A stretch of 62,970 nucleotides of DNA from Actinomycetes bacterium (GCA_021779735.1 JAJYAC010000005.1:1-62970), one strand, 5' to 3'. Positions 51,645 to 60,351 are shown, numbered from the stretch's first letter. A program made the numbers and translations. The notes: generated by a model from the letters alone, not told the origin.

Positions 51645-53674
51645 GTCCTAACGCGCTGACGCGCCAGCAGGTCGCTGACGGCGTCGACCAGTTCACTCGG
51701 TCGAAACGGCTTGGCGAGGAACGCCCCCGAGTGCGGCGCGAGGTCGTCGAGGGCGCTGACACCGGCGTGGCCCGAGATGATGAGCGCCACCAGCCCTGGC
51801 AGTCTCGCCTGAAGCGTGAGGACGAGTTCCACGCCGCCCATGACCGGCATGTCGACGTCGCCCACGACGATGTCGACGTCGAAGTCGTTCGCGCGCGCCG
51901 CCGCCATAGCCCGTGCGCCATTGTCGCCCTCGAGCACGCGATAGCCGGCCCGGCGAAGGACCTGGACGATCAGACGTCGTAGCGCGTCGTCATCTTCGGC
52001 GACGAGGACGGTCGCCGACGACTCGTCTGGGCCACGGGGCGCCGCGAGTACGTCAGTGGGCGTGGCGTGCTCAGTGGCGGGCACGAGGACCTCGAAGGTG
52101 CTCCCCATCCCCACCTGACTGGTGACCGCGATGGTGCCGCCGCTGGACTCGATGAGCCGTCGGGCCGAGGCCAGACCCATGCCCGTGCCCTTGAAGGGGC
52201 CCTTGGTGGTGAAGAAGGGCTCGAAGCAGCGACTGAGGGTCTCCTCGTCCATTCCCGTCCCGGTGTCACTCACGCTAAGGCGCACGTACGCGCCGTCGGC
52301 GAGATGCGTGGGGTCCTCAGCGAGCACCGTGGCCTCGACGCCCACTGTCAATTCGCCGCCGTCGGGCATCGCGTCGCGAGCATTGATGACGAGGTTCAAG
52401 AGGACCTGCTCGAACTGGTCGGCGTCGATGAGGATGTTCGTGGGCGATTCGGCGAAGTTCCTCGTGACGTTGACGTGTCTTCCGACGATGTGATCGATGA
52501 CTTCGCCGTTGGACTCGACGAGGCGACGAACGTCGACGACAGTTGACTCGCGCGCCTGGGTGCGTCCGATGCTCTGAAGTTGCTGGGTGATTTGTGACGC
52601 GCGTTGGGTGGTGGCTTGAATGTCGCGAACGAGGTCTAGCGCCTCGCCGCCGCTTGACAGGGTGTTCGCCAGCATCTCGCTGTACCCGGTGATGAGCGTC
52701 AAGAGGTTGTTGAAGTCGTGGGCCACGCTGCTGGCCACCTGCGCCCGTATCTCCCCGCCGCGAGCGACGCGTAGTTCGGCCTGCATGTCGTGCTCGTCCG
52801 TGACGTCATCGAGGAGGGTGAGAAGTCGCTCTCGACCCTCGTTCGGAATCGCGAGCGACGTCACCGACGCACGAAGCTCGCGACGTCGGGCACCGACCTG
52901 GGCGCTGACATCTTCGCGAAGTGACTCTCCTCGGCGAGTGTTCGCCCACAGGCCACTCAGAGCGCTGGCGAGGGCGTGGGGAAACTCCACCACGGGCGCG
53001 CTACCAGCGTTGATCGCGGGCCAGCTGAGGATGGAAGACGCCGCCTGGTTCCACCACAAGACGGTGCCGTCGCGATCGGATTCGACGATGCCAATGGGCG
53101 CGGAGTCAACGAGGGCGCGCCAGCGAGCCTCGCTCGTGTGCATGCCCTGGCGCAGTCGTACTTCGGCAATCGCCGACGCCGTCATCTGGGCGAGCAGCGT
53201 GAGGATTTCTCCGTCGTCGACCGCCCGACCTGCCTCGTCGCTGTGGCGCACCGCGATCACGCCCTGCGCACGATTCCAACTCTCGAAGACGGGGGCACAG
53301 AGCCAGCCGCCGACGAGGTGGGGACCGACGCCAGCGTCACTCACGCGCGGGCCCTCGGCGTCGTCGTCAAGGACGACGACGGGAGATTCGCCGCGACGCA
53401 CGCGCGCGGTGAGAGTGGCCGCGCTGCGCGTAACGACGGCCGTCATCGCCTCGTCGGCGTCAAAGACCGAGAGGGCGCGCGCGACAATCGCTCGAAGCAG
53501 GTCGGCTTCGCTGAGCGCGCCCGACGTCGTCATTGACGCCGCGACGAGTTGGTGGAGCTGACTCGCGATGCGTTGACTGCGTCGAATCGCGCCGGGCGCG
53601 TCGCCGGTGCTGGGAGGAGAGGCGTCGCTCACGACGCGCGAGAGTGGTCTCGCGGAGCTGGCGACGCGACGCAC
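51638..53674 (-). CDS. Hybrid sensor histidine kinase (GAF-PAS-HisKA-HATPase-REC)
   Basis: A 678-residue soluble kinase with no membrane helices. Residues about 50-180 form a GAF-like domain and about 185-300 a PAS domain (RWRALVDSAPIGIVESDRDGTVLWWNQAAS). HisKA has SSVAHDFNNLLTLITGYSEML. HATPase_c has NLVINARDAMPDGGEL, DTGTGMDEETLSRCFEPFFTTK and GTGMGLA. A C-terminal receiver domain (about 555-672) has VAEDDDALRR and GDVDMPVMGG. The AHDFNNLL type is common in cytoplasmic NtrB-like hybrids. GTG 53674 starts one base after the EAL-gene stop, so they are one operon. Confidence 0.92.
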   Translation of the reverse strand: MRRVASSARPLSRVVSDASPPSTGDAPGAIRRSQRIASQLHQLVAASMTTSGALSEADLLRAIVARALSVFDADEAMTAVVTRSAATLTARVRRGESPVVVLDDDAEGPRVSDAGVGPHLVGGWLCAPVFESWNRAQGVIAVRHSDEAGRAVDDGEILTLLAQMTASAIAEVRLRQGMHTSEARWRALVDSAPIGIVESDRDGTVLWWNQAASSILSWPAINAGSAPVVEFPHALASALSGLWANTRRGESLREDVSAQVGARRRELRASVTSLAIPNEGRERLLTLLDDVTDEHDMQAELRVARGGEIRAQVASSVAHDFNNLLTLITGYSEMLANTLSSGGEALDLVRDIQATTQRASQITQQLQSIGRTQARESTVVDVRRLVESNGEVIDHIVGRHVNVTRNFAESPTNILIDADQFEQVLLNLVINARDAMPDGGELTVGVEATVLAEDPTHLADGAYVRLSVSDTGTGMDEETLSRCFEPFFTTKGPFKGTGMGLASARRLIESSGGTIAVTSQVGMGSTFEVLVPATEHATPTDVLAAPRGPDESSATVLVAEDDDALRRLIVQVLRRAGYRVLEGDNGARAMAAARANDFDVDIVVGDVDMPVMGGVELVLTLQARLPGLVALIISGHAGVSALDDLAPHSGAFLAKPFRPSELVDAVSDLLARQRVRTQ

Positions 53675-53675
53675 G

Positions 53676-54482
53676 TCACAGGGGCTCCCCGGTGAAGATC
53701 GCGAAACCCTTCAGGTAACTGTCGATCTCGTGGGCCTCGTGGGGGGTGGCGAAGAAGAAGCCTTGACCGGCGCCGACGTGCTCGACTTGAAGAATGCGGC
53801 GCTGGTCGGCGTCTTCGATGCCGGCCGCGATGACACGGATTCCCAGCTCGTCGGCGTGCGCGACGAGTGCGCGCAGTTCGCTGCTGGATCCTGGTTGGAC
53901 GCTGAGACGCGCGATGACGCGACGGTCAAGTTTGACGATGTCGACCGGTCCCAGGGCCACCGCGTCGAGAGTGGCGAGGCTCGGGTCGAAGTCATCGATC
54001 GCCACCCGTACCCCGAGGGCGTGTAGCGAGCGCAGGCGCGCGGCCACTGTCTCGTTGAGCGCTTCGCCGGCGATTTCGAGCACGAGAGCTTGCGGGGGCA
54101 AGCGGCTAGACGTGATGGCGATCGCAACATCGTCGACGAAGTCAGGCGAGTTCAGTTGGTGAGACGAGACGTTCACCGACACACTGAGTCGGTAGCCGCG
54201 CGAGTGCCACTCGGCACCTTGGTGGCAGGCGGTTGCGAGGGCCCAGCGCCCGACGGCGCCGATGACGCCGGAGGACTCGAGTTCGCGCAGGAACTGGGCG
54301 GGAGCGAGGACGCCACGTTCGGGGTGGCGCCAACGTATGAGAGCCTCGACGCCGGAAAAGGCGCTCGTGTTGAGCTCGAACATCGGCTGATAGACGAGAA
54401 AGAACTGACCGGTCACGAGGGCGTGCGCCAACTCTGGCGCCCGGTCGTCGTCCGTCGCGTCTACCGATGGGGAGTCGCTCAT
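53676..54482 (-). CDS. EAL-domain protein, c-di-GMP phosphodiesterase-like
   Basis: A 268-residue stand-alone EAL domain. Residues expected for metal and c-di-GMP binding are present: E46 (EAL), N104 (SVNVS), E136, D163/D164, K184, E223 and Q240. Loop 6, normally DFGTGYSSL, reads DFDPSLATL, which could impair activity or dimerisation, so it may be a sensor rather than an enzyme. ATG 54482 has AAAGGAT upstream; the longer frame has an unrelated extension. It is followed directly by the hybrid kinase gene. Confidence 0.87.
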   Translation of the reverse strand: MSDSPSVDATDDDRAPELAHALVTGQFFLVYQPMFELNTSAFSGVEALIRWRHPERGVLAPAQFLRELESSGVIGAVGRWALATACHQGAEWHSRGYRLSVSVNVSSHQLNSPDFVDDVAIAITSSRLPPQALVLEIAGEALNETVAARLRSLHALGVRVAIDDFDPSLATLDAVALGPVDIVKLDRRVIARLSVQPGSSSELRALVAHADELGIRVIAAGIEDADQRRILQVEHVGAGQGFFFATPHEAHEIDSYLKGFAIFTGEPL

Positions 54483-54596
54483 GGGATCCTTTCCGCGACC
54501 TCGAGGAGACCCCTGCATCGTACCGAAGCGCCGCCCACCATCAGGAAGTGCGCACCATTTGCGATACCTGAGAAATCCCTCAGTTAGAAGGGCTCT

Positions 54597-54673
54597 CCGA
54601 ATTGGCTGAATTACCAGCAATTCGGCTGCAAAGGGCAAATCGGCGCGATCTGAGACCTCGAAGTGTCGTCTCA
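54597..54673. promoter_or_regulatory. Two inverted repeats upstream of the Thr-rich surface protein
   Basis: CCGAATTG (54597-54604) pairs with CAATTCGG (54618-54625), and TGAGAC (54651-54656) with GTCTCA (54668-54673). Both lie upstream of the promoter at 54690, in the divergent space shared with the EAL gene. They are better explained as regulator sites or an EAL-transcript leader than as a leader of the surface-protein message. Confidence 0.4.
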
Positions 54674-54689
54674 ACGAATCCACTCAGAA

Positions 54690-54718
54690 TTGACAACATT
54701 CTCACAATGACCAATACT
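54690..54718 (+). promoter_or_regulatory. Promoter of the Thr-rich surface protein gene
   Basis: TTGACA (54690-54695), a 17-bp spacer, and AATACT (54713-54718). The predicted start of transcription is about 30 bases before the start codon, leaving room for AGAGGAGG as ribosome-binding site. Confidence 0.6.
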
Positions 54719-54754
54719 TGATCGGGTATCGCAAGGGCAAGAGGAGGAAAAGCA

Positions 54755-55723
54755 GTGACACAGGTGAGCCCCAAGTGGCGCGCGCTGCTTTTTGTTTCAG
54801 GTCTTTTGACCCTGAGTACAGTCGCCCTGCCCGTACTAAGTTCCGGTGCTTCGACGCCTACGAGCGGAGCAGGCGCTGCGGGTGGCATTAAGACCGCTCA
54901 CGACGGTGGTGATGGTGGTGACGGTGGCTGGGGCTCGGGCTGGGGGCCGACGACTACCTCAAGGTGGGATTGGGGTCCGACCACATCGTCGCCGTGCAAG
55001 ACGACCACCACGATTCCGTGCCCGACGACCACCGTCTACGTCACCACCACGACTAGGCCGTGCGCGACGACCACGACGGAGCCGGTGACCTCTACGACCG
55101 AGCATGTGACGACCACGACGGAGCCGGTGACCTCTACGACCGAGCATGTGACGACCACGACGGAACACGAGACAACGACGACGGTCGCTCCGACCACGAC
55201 GGTCGCGCCCACGACGACCGTTGCGCCCACGACGACGGTCGCTCCGACCACGACGGTCGCGCCCACGACAACGGTCGCTCCGACCACGACCACGCCGCCG
55301 CCGCCGTCGTCAACCACGACGGTCGCCCCCACGACGACGGTCGCTCCGACCACGACGGTCGCTCCGACCACAACGGTCGCTCCGACCACGACGGTCGCGC
55401 CCACGACGACGGTTGCGCCCACGACGACGGTTGCGCCCACGACGACGGTCGCTCCGACCACGACGGTCGCTCCGACCACGACGGTCGCTCCGACCACGAC
55501 CGCGCCGGCCACAACGACTACCGATGTGACGTCGGTGTCAACTAAAATCCCGGCCGCTCCTGGTACTGTTCCGCCGAGCTATCACATTCCCGCGAAGGCT
55601 CCCGAGACGGGTGCCGGCGGCACGGCCAGCACGGATGCTGGTGCGACCCTCGGCGCCAGTGGACTGCTCTTGCTCTCGGGCCTCGGTATCATGGGGATTC
55701 TTGTAAGGCGCCGTAAGGCCTAA
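54755..55723 (+). CDS. Thr/Pro-rich cell-wall-anchored surface protein with APETG sorting signal
   Basis: A 322-residue exported protein with a signal peptide (about 1-32, ending LPVLSSGAST), a Gly/Asp-rich segment (44-65), and a stalk of Thr-Thr-Thr-Val-Ala-Pro hexapeptides broken once by a PPPPSS stretch. A C-terminal sorting signal has APETG, a hydrophobic helix (GLLLLSGLGIMGILV) and the basic tail RRRKA. APETG is an LPxTG variant. Four cysteines sit before the stalk. GAGGAGG precedes the GTG. A sortase gene follows after 17 bases, so it is probably that enzyme's substrate. Confidence 0.88.
   Translation: MTQVSPKWRALLFVSGLLTLSTVALPVLSSGASTPTSGAGAAGGIKTAHDGGDGGDGGWGSGWGPTTTSRWDWGPTTSSPCKTTTTIPCPTTTVYVTTTTRPCATTTTEPVTSTTEHVTTTTEPVTSTTEHVTTTTEHETTTTVAPTTTVAPTTTVAPTTTVAPTTTVAPTTTVAPTTTTPPPPSSTTTVAPTTTVAPTTTVAPTTTVAPTTTVAPTTTVAPTTTVAPTTTVAPTTTVAPTTTVAPTTTAPATTTTDVTSVSTKIPAAPGTVPPSYHIPAKAPETGAGGTASTDAGATLGASGLLLLSGLGIMGILVRRRKA
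55173..55510 (+). repeat. 18-bp in-frame tandem repeat encoding TTTVAP
   Basis: About 17-18 copies of an 18-bp unit encoding Thr-Thr-Thr-Val-Ala-Pro, in two blocks separated by a proline/serine stretch near 55290-55312. Synonymous codon differences (gtc/gtt, gcg/gct, ccg/ccc) are spread among copies. The repeat also leaves all other frames open, producing spurious antisense frames. Confidence 0.9.
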
Positions 55724-55740
55724 GTAGGCTGACCCTTTAG

Positions 55741-56574
55741 GTGTCAGTCGAGAGTAGGAATCTGTTCGTGCGATCAACACGCCGACGCTGGCTGTGGTGG
55801 ACCCTCGCGTGGATCTTTGTCGCCGCCGGTGTTGTCGGCGTCGTGATCGCCGTCTCGCGTCCCGAGGTCGGTCCGTCGCTGCCGCACCCTGTGGGCGTGA
55901 CTTCTCCGCAGGGCTTGGCGGCATCAGTTCCTTCCGACTGGGCGCTGACGGCACCCGTGGCGACGAGTGCCTCGGGGGACATGGGCGGTGGCGTGACGGC
56001 GAATTTCGCCTCCCTGGACGTGACGAGCCACTCGGCGTGGCCCCACATGGGCCTGACCTCCCAAGAGCGATCTGGGCGTGTCACCAAGCGCGCGGTAGCG
56101 AAGTTCGCCGCTCGGTCTATCCCGCAGCACCTGCAGATTCCTAACCTCGGCATCTCCGTCGGGGTAAGCATCCTCGGCCTGAACAAGGACAACACTGTCC
56201 AGGTTCCAACGTCATTCGCTATTCCTGGCTGGTACAAATACGGGCCGACCCCTGGAGAGCGTGGGTCGTCGGTCATCCTCGGTCACGTCGATAGTCACAC
56301 CGGACCAGGCGTGTTCTACCGCCTCAATCAGTTACGCCCGGGAATGCCGGTCATCGTGACCTTGGCTGATCACGTCGTCGTTCACTTCAAGGTCATCGGC
56401 GTTCGGATGTACACGAAGAGCAACTTTCCGGACAAGGTTGTCTACGGTTCACGCACCTACGGGGCGCTGCAACTTGTCACCTGTGGCGGTGCATTCGATC
56501 CGGTAACGGGCCACTACGAATCGAACATTGTCGCCTACACGGTGATGACTTCGTTCGCTCGTCCACATCAGTAG
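55741..56574 (+). CDS. Class F-like sortase
   Basis: A 277-residue membrane-anchored transpeptidase. It has an N-terminal transmembrane helix (about 17-40), a spacer of about 90 residues, and a sortase domain (about 128-275: IPQHLQIPNLGISVGVSILGLN). The catalytic His is H182 (ILGHVDSH) and the catalytic Cys is C248 (LQLVTCGGAFD). IPGWYKYGPTPGERGSSVI is typical of class F sortases of actinobacteria. It probably cleaves the APETG signal of the protein encoded immediately upstream and attaches it to the cell wall. Confidence 0.9.
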   Translation: MSVESRNLFVRSTRRRWLWWTLAWIFVAAGVVGVVIAVSRPEVGPSLPHPVGVTSPQGLAASVPSDWALTAPVATSASGDMGGGVTANFASLDVTSHSAWPHMGLTSQERSGRVTKRAVAKFAARSIPQHLQIPNLGISVGVSILGLNKDNTVQVPTSFAIPGWYKYGPTPGERGSSVILGHVDSHTGPGVFYRLNQLRPGMPVIVTLADHVVVHFKVIGVRMYTKSNFPDKVVYGSRTYGALQLVTCGGAFDPVTGHYESNIVAYTVMTSFARPHQ

Positions 56575-57131
56575 ACGGCCTCGACGCGTTTTCTCGCTAG
56601 ATCGCGCAGGCGAATTGGGGCCAGATTGTGGGGGCTCTGGGACACTGCGCCCTTGATCCCACGGAGTAATAGTGTTTCTTCTTCGAACGCAACGGTTGGC
56701 AAAATTGCCATCAAGATTTGCAAAAGTCAAAGTAAATCCGTAATTTGCGTGTCATGATCAACACACCTCGCTTCGTGCGAGGTTGACTCTCAGATCCCTG
56801 AGGTGGTCCCCCAAAGCATGCCCTTGCGTGGTGGGCCACGTCCCCTCGTCAGTGAGTGTCCCACTAGGACCTGGCATCGTCGTCCGTACAAGGCCTGTGG
56901 CCAGGAGAATTGTGGAGGACACCTCCGCCGACGGTGGCCAGCTCGTTACCGCGAGCGGGGCCGCTCACCGTGCTCGTGACGTACGACTGAGTTGTTGGCG
57001 CTTGACTTCCCGGCGAAGGCGCCGCCCGGACACACCTAGGTCTGACTGGTCCGCACAGAAATTGCGTGAATTGAGCGCAAGTTTTGATTACGTAGGGAAG
57101 AGGGTGTGTCTCGTTTTTAACACTTGTGCCT
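56575..57131 (+). other. Long non-coding region: operator, promoter and candidate leader RNA
   Basis: 557 bp without a convincing gene. TGGCAA (56697-56702) and TTGCCA (56705-56710) form a short dyad just before a good promoter. Downstream, CCTCGC/GCGAGG (56766-56782) makes a hairpin, and CTCAG/CTGAG pairs soon after. The remaining roughly 350 bases up to the CAP-like gene are GC-rich with many short complementary segments. No known riboswitch class was recognised. Confidence 0.45.
56718..56746 (+). promoter_or_regulatory. Promoter with long leader before the CAP-like gene
   Basis: TTGCAA (56718-56723), a 17-bp spacer, and TAATTT (56741-56746) in an AT-rich island. Transcription would begin near 56753, about 380 bases before the next start codon. 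Confidence 0.55.
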
Positions 57132-58409
57132 ATGAAGAAGTACACGCAAGGGCACAAGAGTTTGGTCGGGCCGGACGCGCGACGGCAGTCCGCGCTCGGT
57201 GGGTTTTCTGGCGCCGCACGTTCGCTGCGTCGCCGTCACGTCATTTCCGGTTCAGTCGCGCTGGGGGTCGTTGGCGTGGTCATGCTCGCAACGGCCCTAC
57301 CAGTCGCGGCGATTCTGACGACGACCTCGACGGCGCCGAGCGCCACTTCCCTCCCTCGCACGACGGGCGTGACGCCAGCGCGTGTGTCCGCATCGCGAGT
57401 GCACGCGGTCGCACTGCGGCGTGAGTTGACGACGCGCGCGAAGACGAACGACGTGGCGTCGGCGCCCTCCACGCACGCGAGTGTTGCGTCGCCCGTGGCG
57501 CACGTGGCCGCGACGCGCACCAAGGCCCCGGTCGTTACGCGTCACTCCCCGGTGACGGTGACGACCGCCCCCCCGCACGCGGTGGTCGCCGCCGTTGCCA
57601 CCACGACACCCGTCCCGCCCGTCAGGAAGGGTCCGAGCGCCGCGGCCAAAGCGCTGATGGCATCGCTCAATCCCTCCGAGAACATCGTTCCGTCTCCGAA
57701 CTTCCTGAGCTCAGGTCCGTGCACCAAGTCCACCGGCACGTGGGTGTGTGAGAATCCCTGCGTTAGCTCGTCTCTCACGTGGCCCTCGTTCACCAATGGT
57801 GCGGGGTGCACGAACTACTTGCTGAGCGCGATCAACAGCGCTCGCTCGCTCGAGGGCCTCGCTCCCATGATCCTGCCGTCGAACTGGTACTCACTATCGA
57901 CGCCTCAGCAGTTGTTTGTCGTGACCGACCTCGAACGCACCGCGCGCGGTCTCGCACCCTATCTGGGCCTCAACGCCGCTCTCTCGGCGGAGGCTCAACG
58001 CGCCGCTGTCGCCAACACTGACCCCGGTTTCGCGCCGGGATTTTCCATTGGCACCGACGCGCAGGGCGTGCCGGGAATGGGCGCGGCGTGGAGCGGTGGC
58101 TTCGCCGTGCTCGCCGCAGACTACATCTGGATGTACGACGACGGATGGGGTGGCACCCGTGGCGCCACCTCCAACGTCGCCTGCACGTCACCCACCGCCG
58201 CCGGATGTTGGGCCCACCGCGACGAGTTACTGGGCTACGACCCTGGTTACAACCCGGGTGTCGGTCTGGACGCGGCGAACGTTGAAGTGGGCGCGGGTTT
58301 TGCACTCGTCGGTGGTTCGAGTTCGTTCACGGTGCTCGCCGAGCTGCCCAAGGGAGCCACGCCGGCGATGTCCTTCACCTGGTCGGCCAACGTACTGCCC
58401 TATCTCTAG
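57132..58409 (+). CDS. Secreted CAP/SCP-like domain protein
   Basis: A 425-residue protein from ATG 57132 (GTG 57126 is two codons earlier). The basic N-terminus is followed by a transmembrane/signal helix (about 37-60), an Ala/Thr/Val-rich linker (60-160) and a C-terminal domain with SAINSARSLEGLAPMILPSNWYSLSTPQQLFVVTDLERTARGLAP in which the ERTARGL and NxAR features recall CAP/SCP-type proteins. Five cysteines in the domain may form disulfides. The catalytic activity is unknown. No clear ribosome-binding site is seen, but a promoter lies 380 bases upstream. Confidence 0.72.
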   Translation: MKKYTQGHKSLVGPDARRQSALGGFSGAARSLRRRHVISGSVALGVVGVVMLATALPVAAILTTTSTAPSATSLPRTTGVTPARVSASRVHAVALRRELTTRAKTNDVASAPSTHASVASPVAHVAATRTKAPVVTRHSPVTVTTAPPHAVVAAVATTTPVPPVRKGPSAAAKALMASLNPSENIVPSPNFLSSGPCTKSTGTWVCENPCVSSSLTWPSFTNGAGCTNYLLSAINSARSLEGLAPMILPSNWYSLSTPQQLFVVTDLERTARGLAPYLGLNAALSAEAQRAAVANTDPGFAPGFSIGTDAQGVPGMGAAWSGGFAVLAADYIWMYDDGWGGTRGATSNVACTSPTAAGCWAHRDELLGYDPGYNPGVGLDAANVEVGAGFALVGGSSSFTVLAELPKGATPAMSFTWSANVLPYL

Positions 58410-58412
58410 CGA

Positions 58413-59075
58413 CTAGTCGTCACCTTCGGGTTCGTGCTCCGAGACCGAGTGAGAGGGAGCGGCGCCGCTCGTCACGCGCAACTGTGCGACTCCTGATGCG
58501 AGGAGGACCGAATTGGGAATACGCAAGATGCCATCTTCGGTGAGAACCGTGACGTAGGTCAGTCCGCTTCCGAGAACGCGTACGTCGATGACGCCCAGTG
58601 TGCCCGAGCGAATGCGAATGTCGTCGCCCACTGAAAACGGACGGGCGAACAGCAGGACCACAGCGGCGAAGACGTTCGAGAGACTCTGCTGGGCGGCGAT
58701 GCCCAAGATGACGCCGGTGAGTCCCGCGCCGATGAGGAGCCGTCCGAGAGAAGCGCCGAGTACCGCGAAGGCGGCAAAGAGCAGCACCACGAGGCCGACT
58801 CCATTGACGACGAGTCGTAGCGCTCCGCCGGCACCGGGGTTGCCCCGACGCGTGAAGAGCCGGCTGAGCCCGGCGGCGAGACGACGCACGGCGAAAATGC
58901 CAAAACTCAAGAGGGCCACGGCACAGGTCACCTCGACGACTCGCGCGTACGCGGCGTGAGGGCGAAAGCGACCAAAGTGAGATCCGAGGACGACCGCCGC
59001 GACGGCGACCGCCCCCGACGCCACTCCCTCGGCCCACTCGCGCGGGGCGTTGATGTGGTGGTGCTCGATTGCCAT
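58413..59075 (-). CDS. MscS-family mechanosensitive ion channel
   Basis: A 220-residue small-conductance channel with about three to four hydrophobic helices (20-45, 55-75, 95-145). The pore-lining helix and beta-domain signature are LIGAGLTGVILGIAAQQSLSNVFAAVVLLFARPFSVGDDIRI, then GVIDVRVLGSGLTYVTVLTEDGILRIPNSVLLAS. The C-terminal domain is short, as in minimal MscS proteins. ATG 59075 is chosen; the longer frame is basic noise. It opens on osmotic downshock to release solutes. Confidence 0.9.
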   Translation of the reverse strand: MAIEHHHINAPREWAEGVASGAVAVAAVVLGSHFGRFRPHAAYARVVEVTCAVALLSFGIFAVRRLAAGLSRLFTRRGNPGAGGALRLVVNGVGLVVLLFAAFAVLGASLGRLLIGAGLTGVILGIAAQQSLSNVFAAVVLLFARPFSVGDDIRIRSGTLGVIDVRVLGSGLTYVTVLTEDGILRIPNSVLLASGVAQLRVTSGAAPSHSVSEHEPEGDD

Positions 59076-59172
59076 GGCCCTCACTGTACTGAGACGGGTC
59101 CTAACCACGGTGCCGATGGTGAGACGTCGTGCGACGTAGCGTGGTGAAAGGTTGAGATGCGCGGGGGCAGTC

Positions 59173-60318
59173 GTGACACAGGGCGAGAATCTGGTGGGTG
59201 ACGACGATCCTCGTCGCGAGACTCTTCCTGAGACCACCACGATCGTTCTGCGGTGGGCGCCGCGTGTCTCGGGCCAGACAGTCGAGGTCCTTGGCGTCTA
59301 CGTCCTCACGCGACTCGTCCTGCTACTCGCCACCTACTACGGGCGCACGATTGGCAATATGGGAACGATCGGCAACCTGCTCGCGGGCTGGCGGGGCCAG
59401 TACTACCTGGACGTGGCGACGTCGGGGTACCCCGCGCACGCGGCCCTCGGCCAGTCGCCCCAGATCGCGTTCTTTCCTCTCTATCCCATGGCGATCCGTG
59501 TGGTCTCCACGATCTCACCACTCTCGCCGCTGGCGGCGGGCGTGCTCGTGTCGTGGGTGGCCGGCGGGGTGTTCACGGTGTTGGTCGTTCGTATCGTCAG
59601 TGACGCGTTCGATCGCGGCGCGGGCCGGCGAGCAGGCGTTATGGTGGCGCTCTTTCCGGGCTCCTTCATCGCGAGCTTGCCCTACGCGGAGGCGATGGCG
59701 GTGATGTTTGTCGCGTGGTCGCTATGGGCGGCGACCCGCGATCGACCCGCGCGCGCGGGGGTGATGGGTGCGCTGGCGACACTGACGTCGCCCGTGACGT
59801 TGCCTCTCGTCGTCGTGCACGCGTGGCGGGCGCGACGAACACACGATCGCCGATTCTTCGGCGCCGCGGTGCTCTCCGCGGTGGGCTTCGTGCTGTACAT
59901 GTCGTACCTGTGGCTACACACGGGTAGTGCCACTGCCTGGTACCGCACCGAGCAGGTCAGCTTCGCGCATCACTTCGACCTCGTGAGTGCCATCACCCAC
60001 CTCAGTGACGGGCCGGGCGTAGCTCTCACAGAGTTGGTGAGTCTCTTTGTTCTCGTGCTCGCCGTCGTGGGTTCACTGCGGGTCAAGGCGCCGACCGAGT
60101 GGGTCATCTACGGTGGACTGGTCATGTTGAGCGCGCTCTTTGACTCGACACTGTGGGCGAGTCCGCGCATGCTCTTCAACGCCTTCCCGCTCCTCATGGG
60201 TCTCGCCGTGTGGGCGCGGCGTGAGGGGGGTCGTCTGTTGACGTACTCCTTCGCGCTGCTGTTGCCGGTCGTGTTCTTGCTGTACATGACCCTCGGTAAC
60301 ACCATGGCCCAGCCGTAA
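59173..60318 (+). CDS. PIG-V-like mannosyltransferase family membrane protein
   Basis: A 381-residue polytopic membrane protein with about nine hydrophobic segments. RWAPRVSGQTVEVLGVYVLTRLVLLLATYY, QIAFFPLYPMAIRVVS and the SLPYAEAMAVMFVAWSLW segment resemble the PIG-V/GPI mannosyltransferase-like family of actinobacteria, which uses lipid-linked mannose. Acceptor unknown. GTG 59173 is preferred because GGGGGC lies upstream; TTG 59152 is the longest option. It stands alone, divergent from the MscS gene. Confidence 0.8.
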   Translation: MTQGENLVGDDDPRRETLPETTTIVLRWAPRVSGQTVEVLGVYVLTRLVLLLATYYGRTIGNMGTIGNLLAGWRGQYYLDVATSGYPAHAALGQSPQIAFFPLYPMAIRVVSTISPLSPLAAGVLVSWVAGGVFTVLVVRIVSDAFDRGAGRRAGVMVALFPGSFIASLPYAEAMAVMFVAWSLWAATRDRPARAGVMGALATLTSPVTLPLVVVHAWRARRTHDRRFFGAAVLSAVGFVLYMSYLWLHTGSATAWYRTEQVSFAHHFDLVSAITHLSDGPGVALTELVSLFVLVLAVVGSLRVKAPTEWVIYGGLVMLSALFDSTLWASPRMLFNAFPLLMGLAVWARREGGRLLTYSFALLLPVVFLLYMTLGNTMAQP

Positions 60319-60351
60319 GGTCACCGGCGGCCGCGGATTTCGTTCACTCCC

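Noticed and set aside
54626..54645. GCAAAGGGCAAA segment resembling the 5' part of a c-di-GMP-I (GEMM) riboswitch, tempting because an EAL gene is adjacent
   Set aside because: The matching second half (GACGCAAAGCC-like) is absent, and the segment lies upstream of the likely promoter of the downstream gene, so it would not be in that transcript.
55173..55510. CRISPR-like repeat array
   Set aside because: The repeats are contiguous 18-bp units without spacers, in frame within a surface-protein gene.
55036..55512. Antisense and alternate-frame open stretches with perfect short peptide repeats
   Set aside because: They are by-products of the 18-bp repeat in the Thr-rich surface protein, which keeps every frame open. 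No ribosome-binding sites or plausible proteins.
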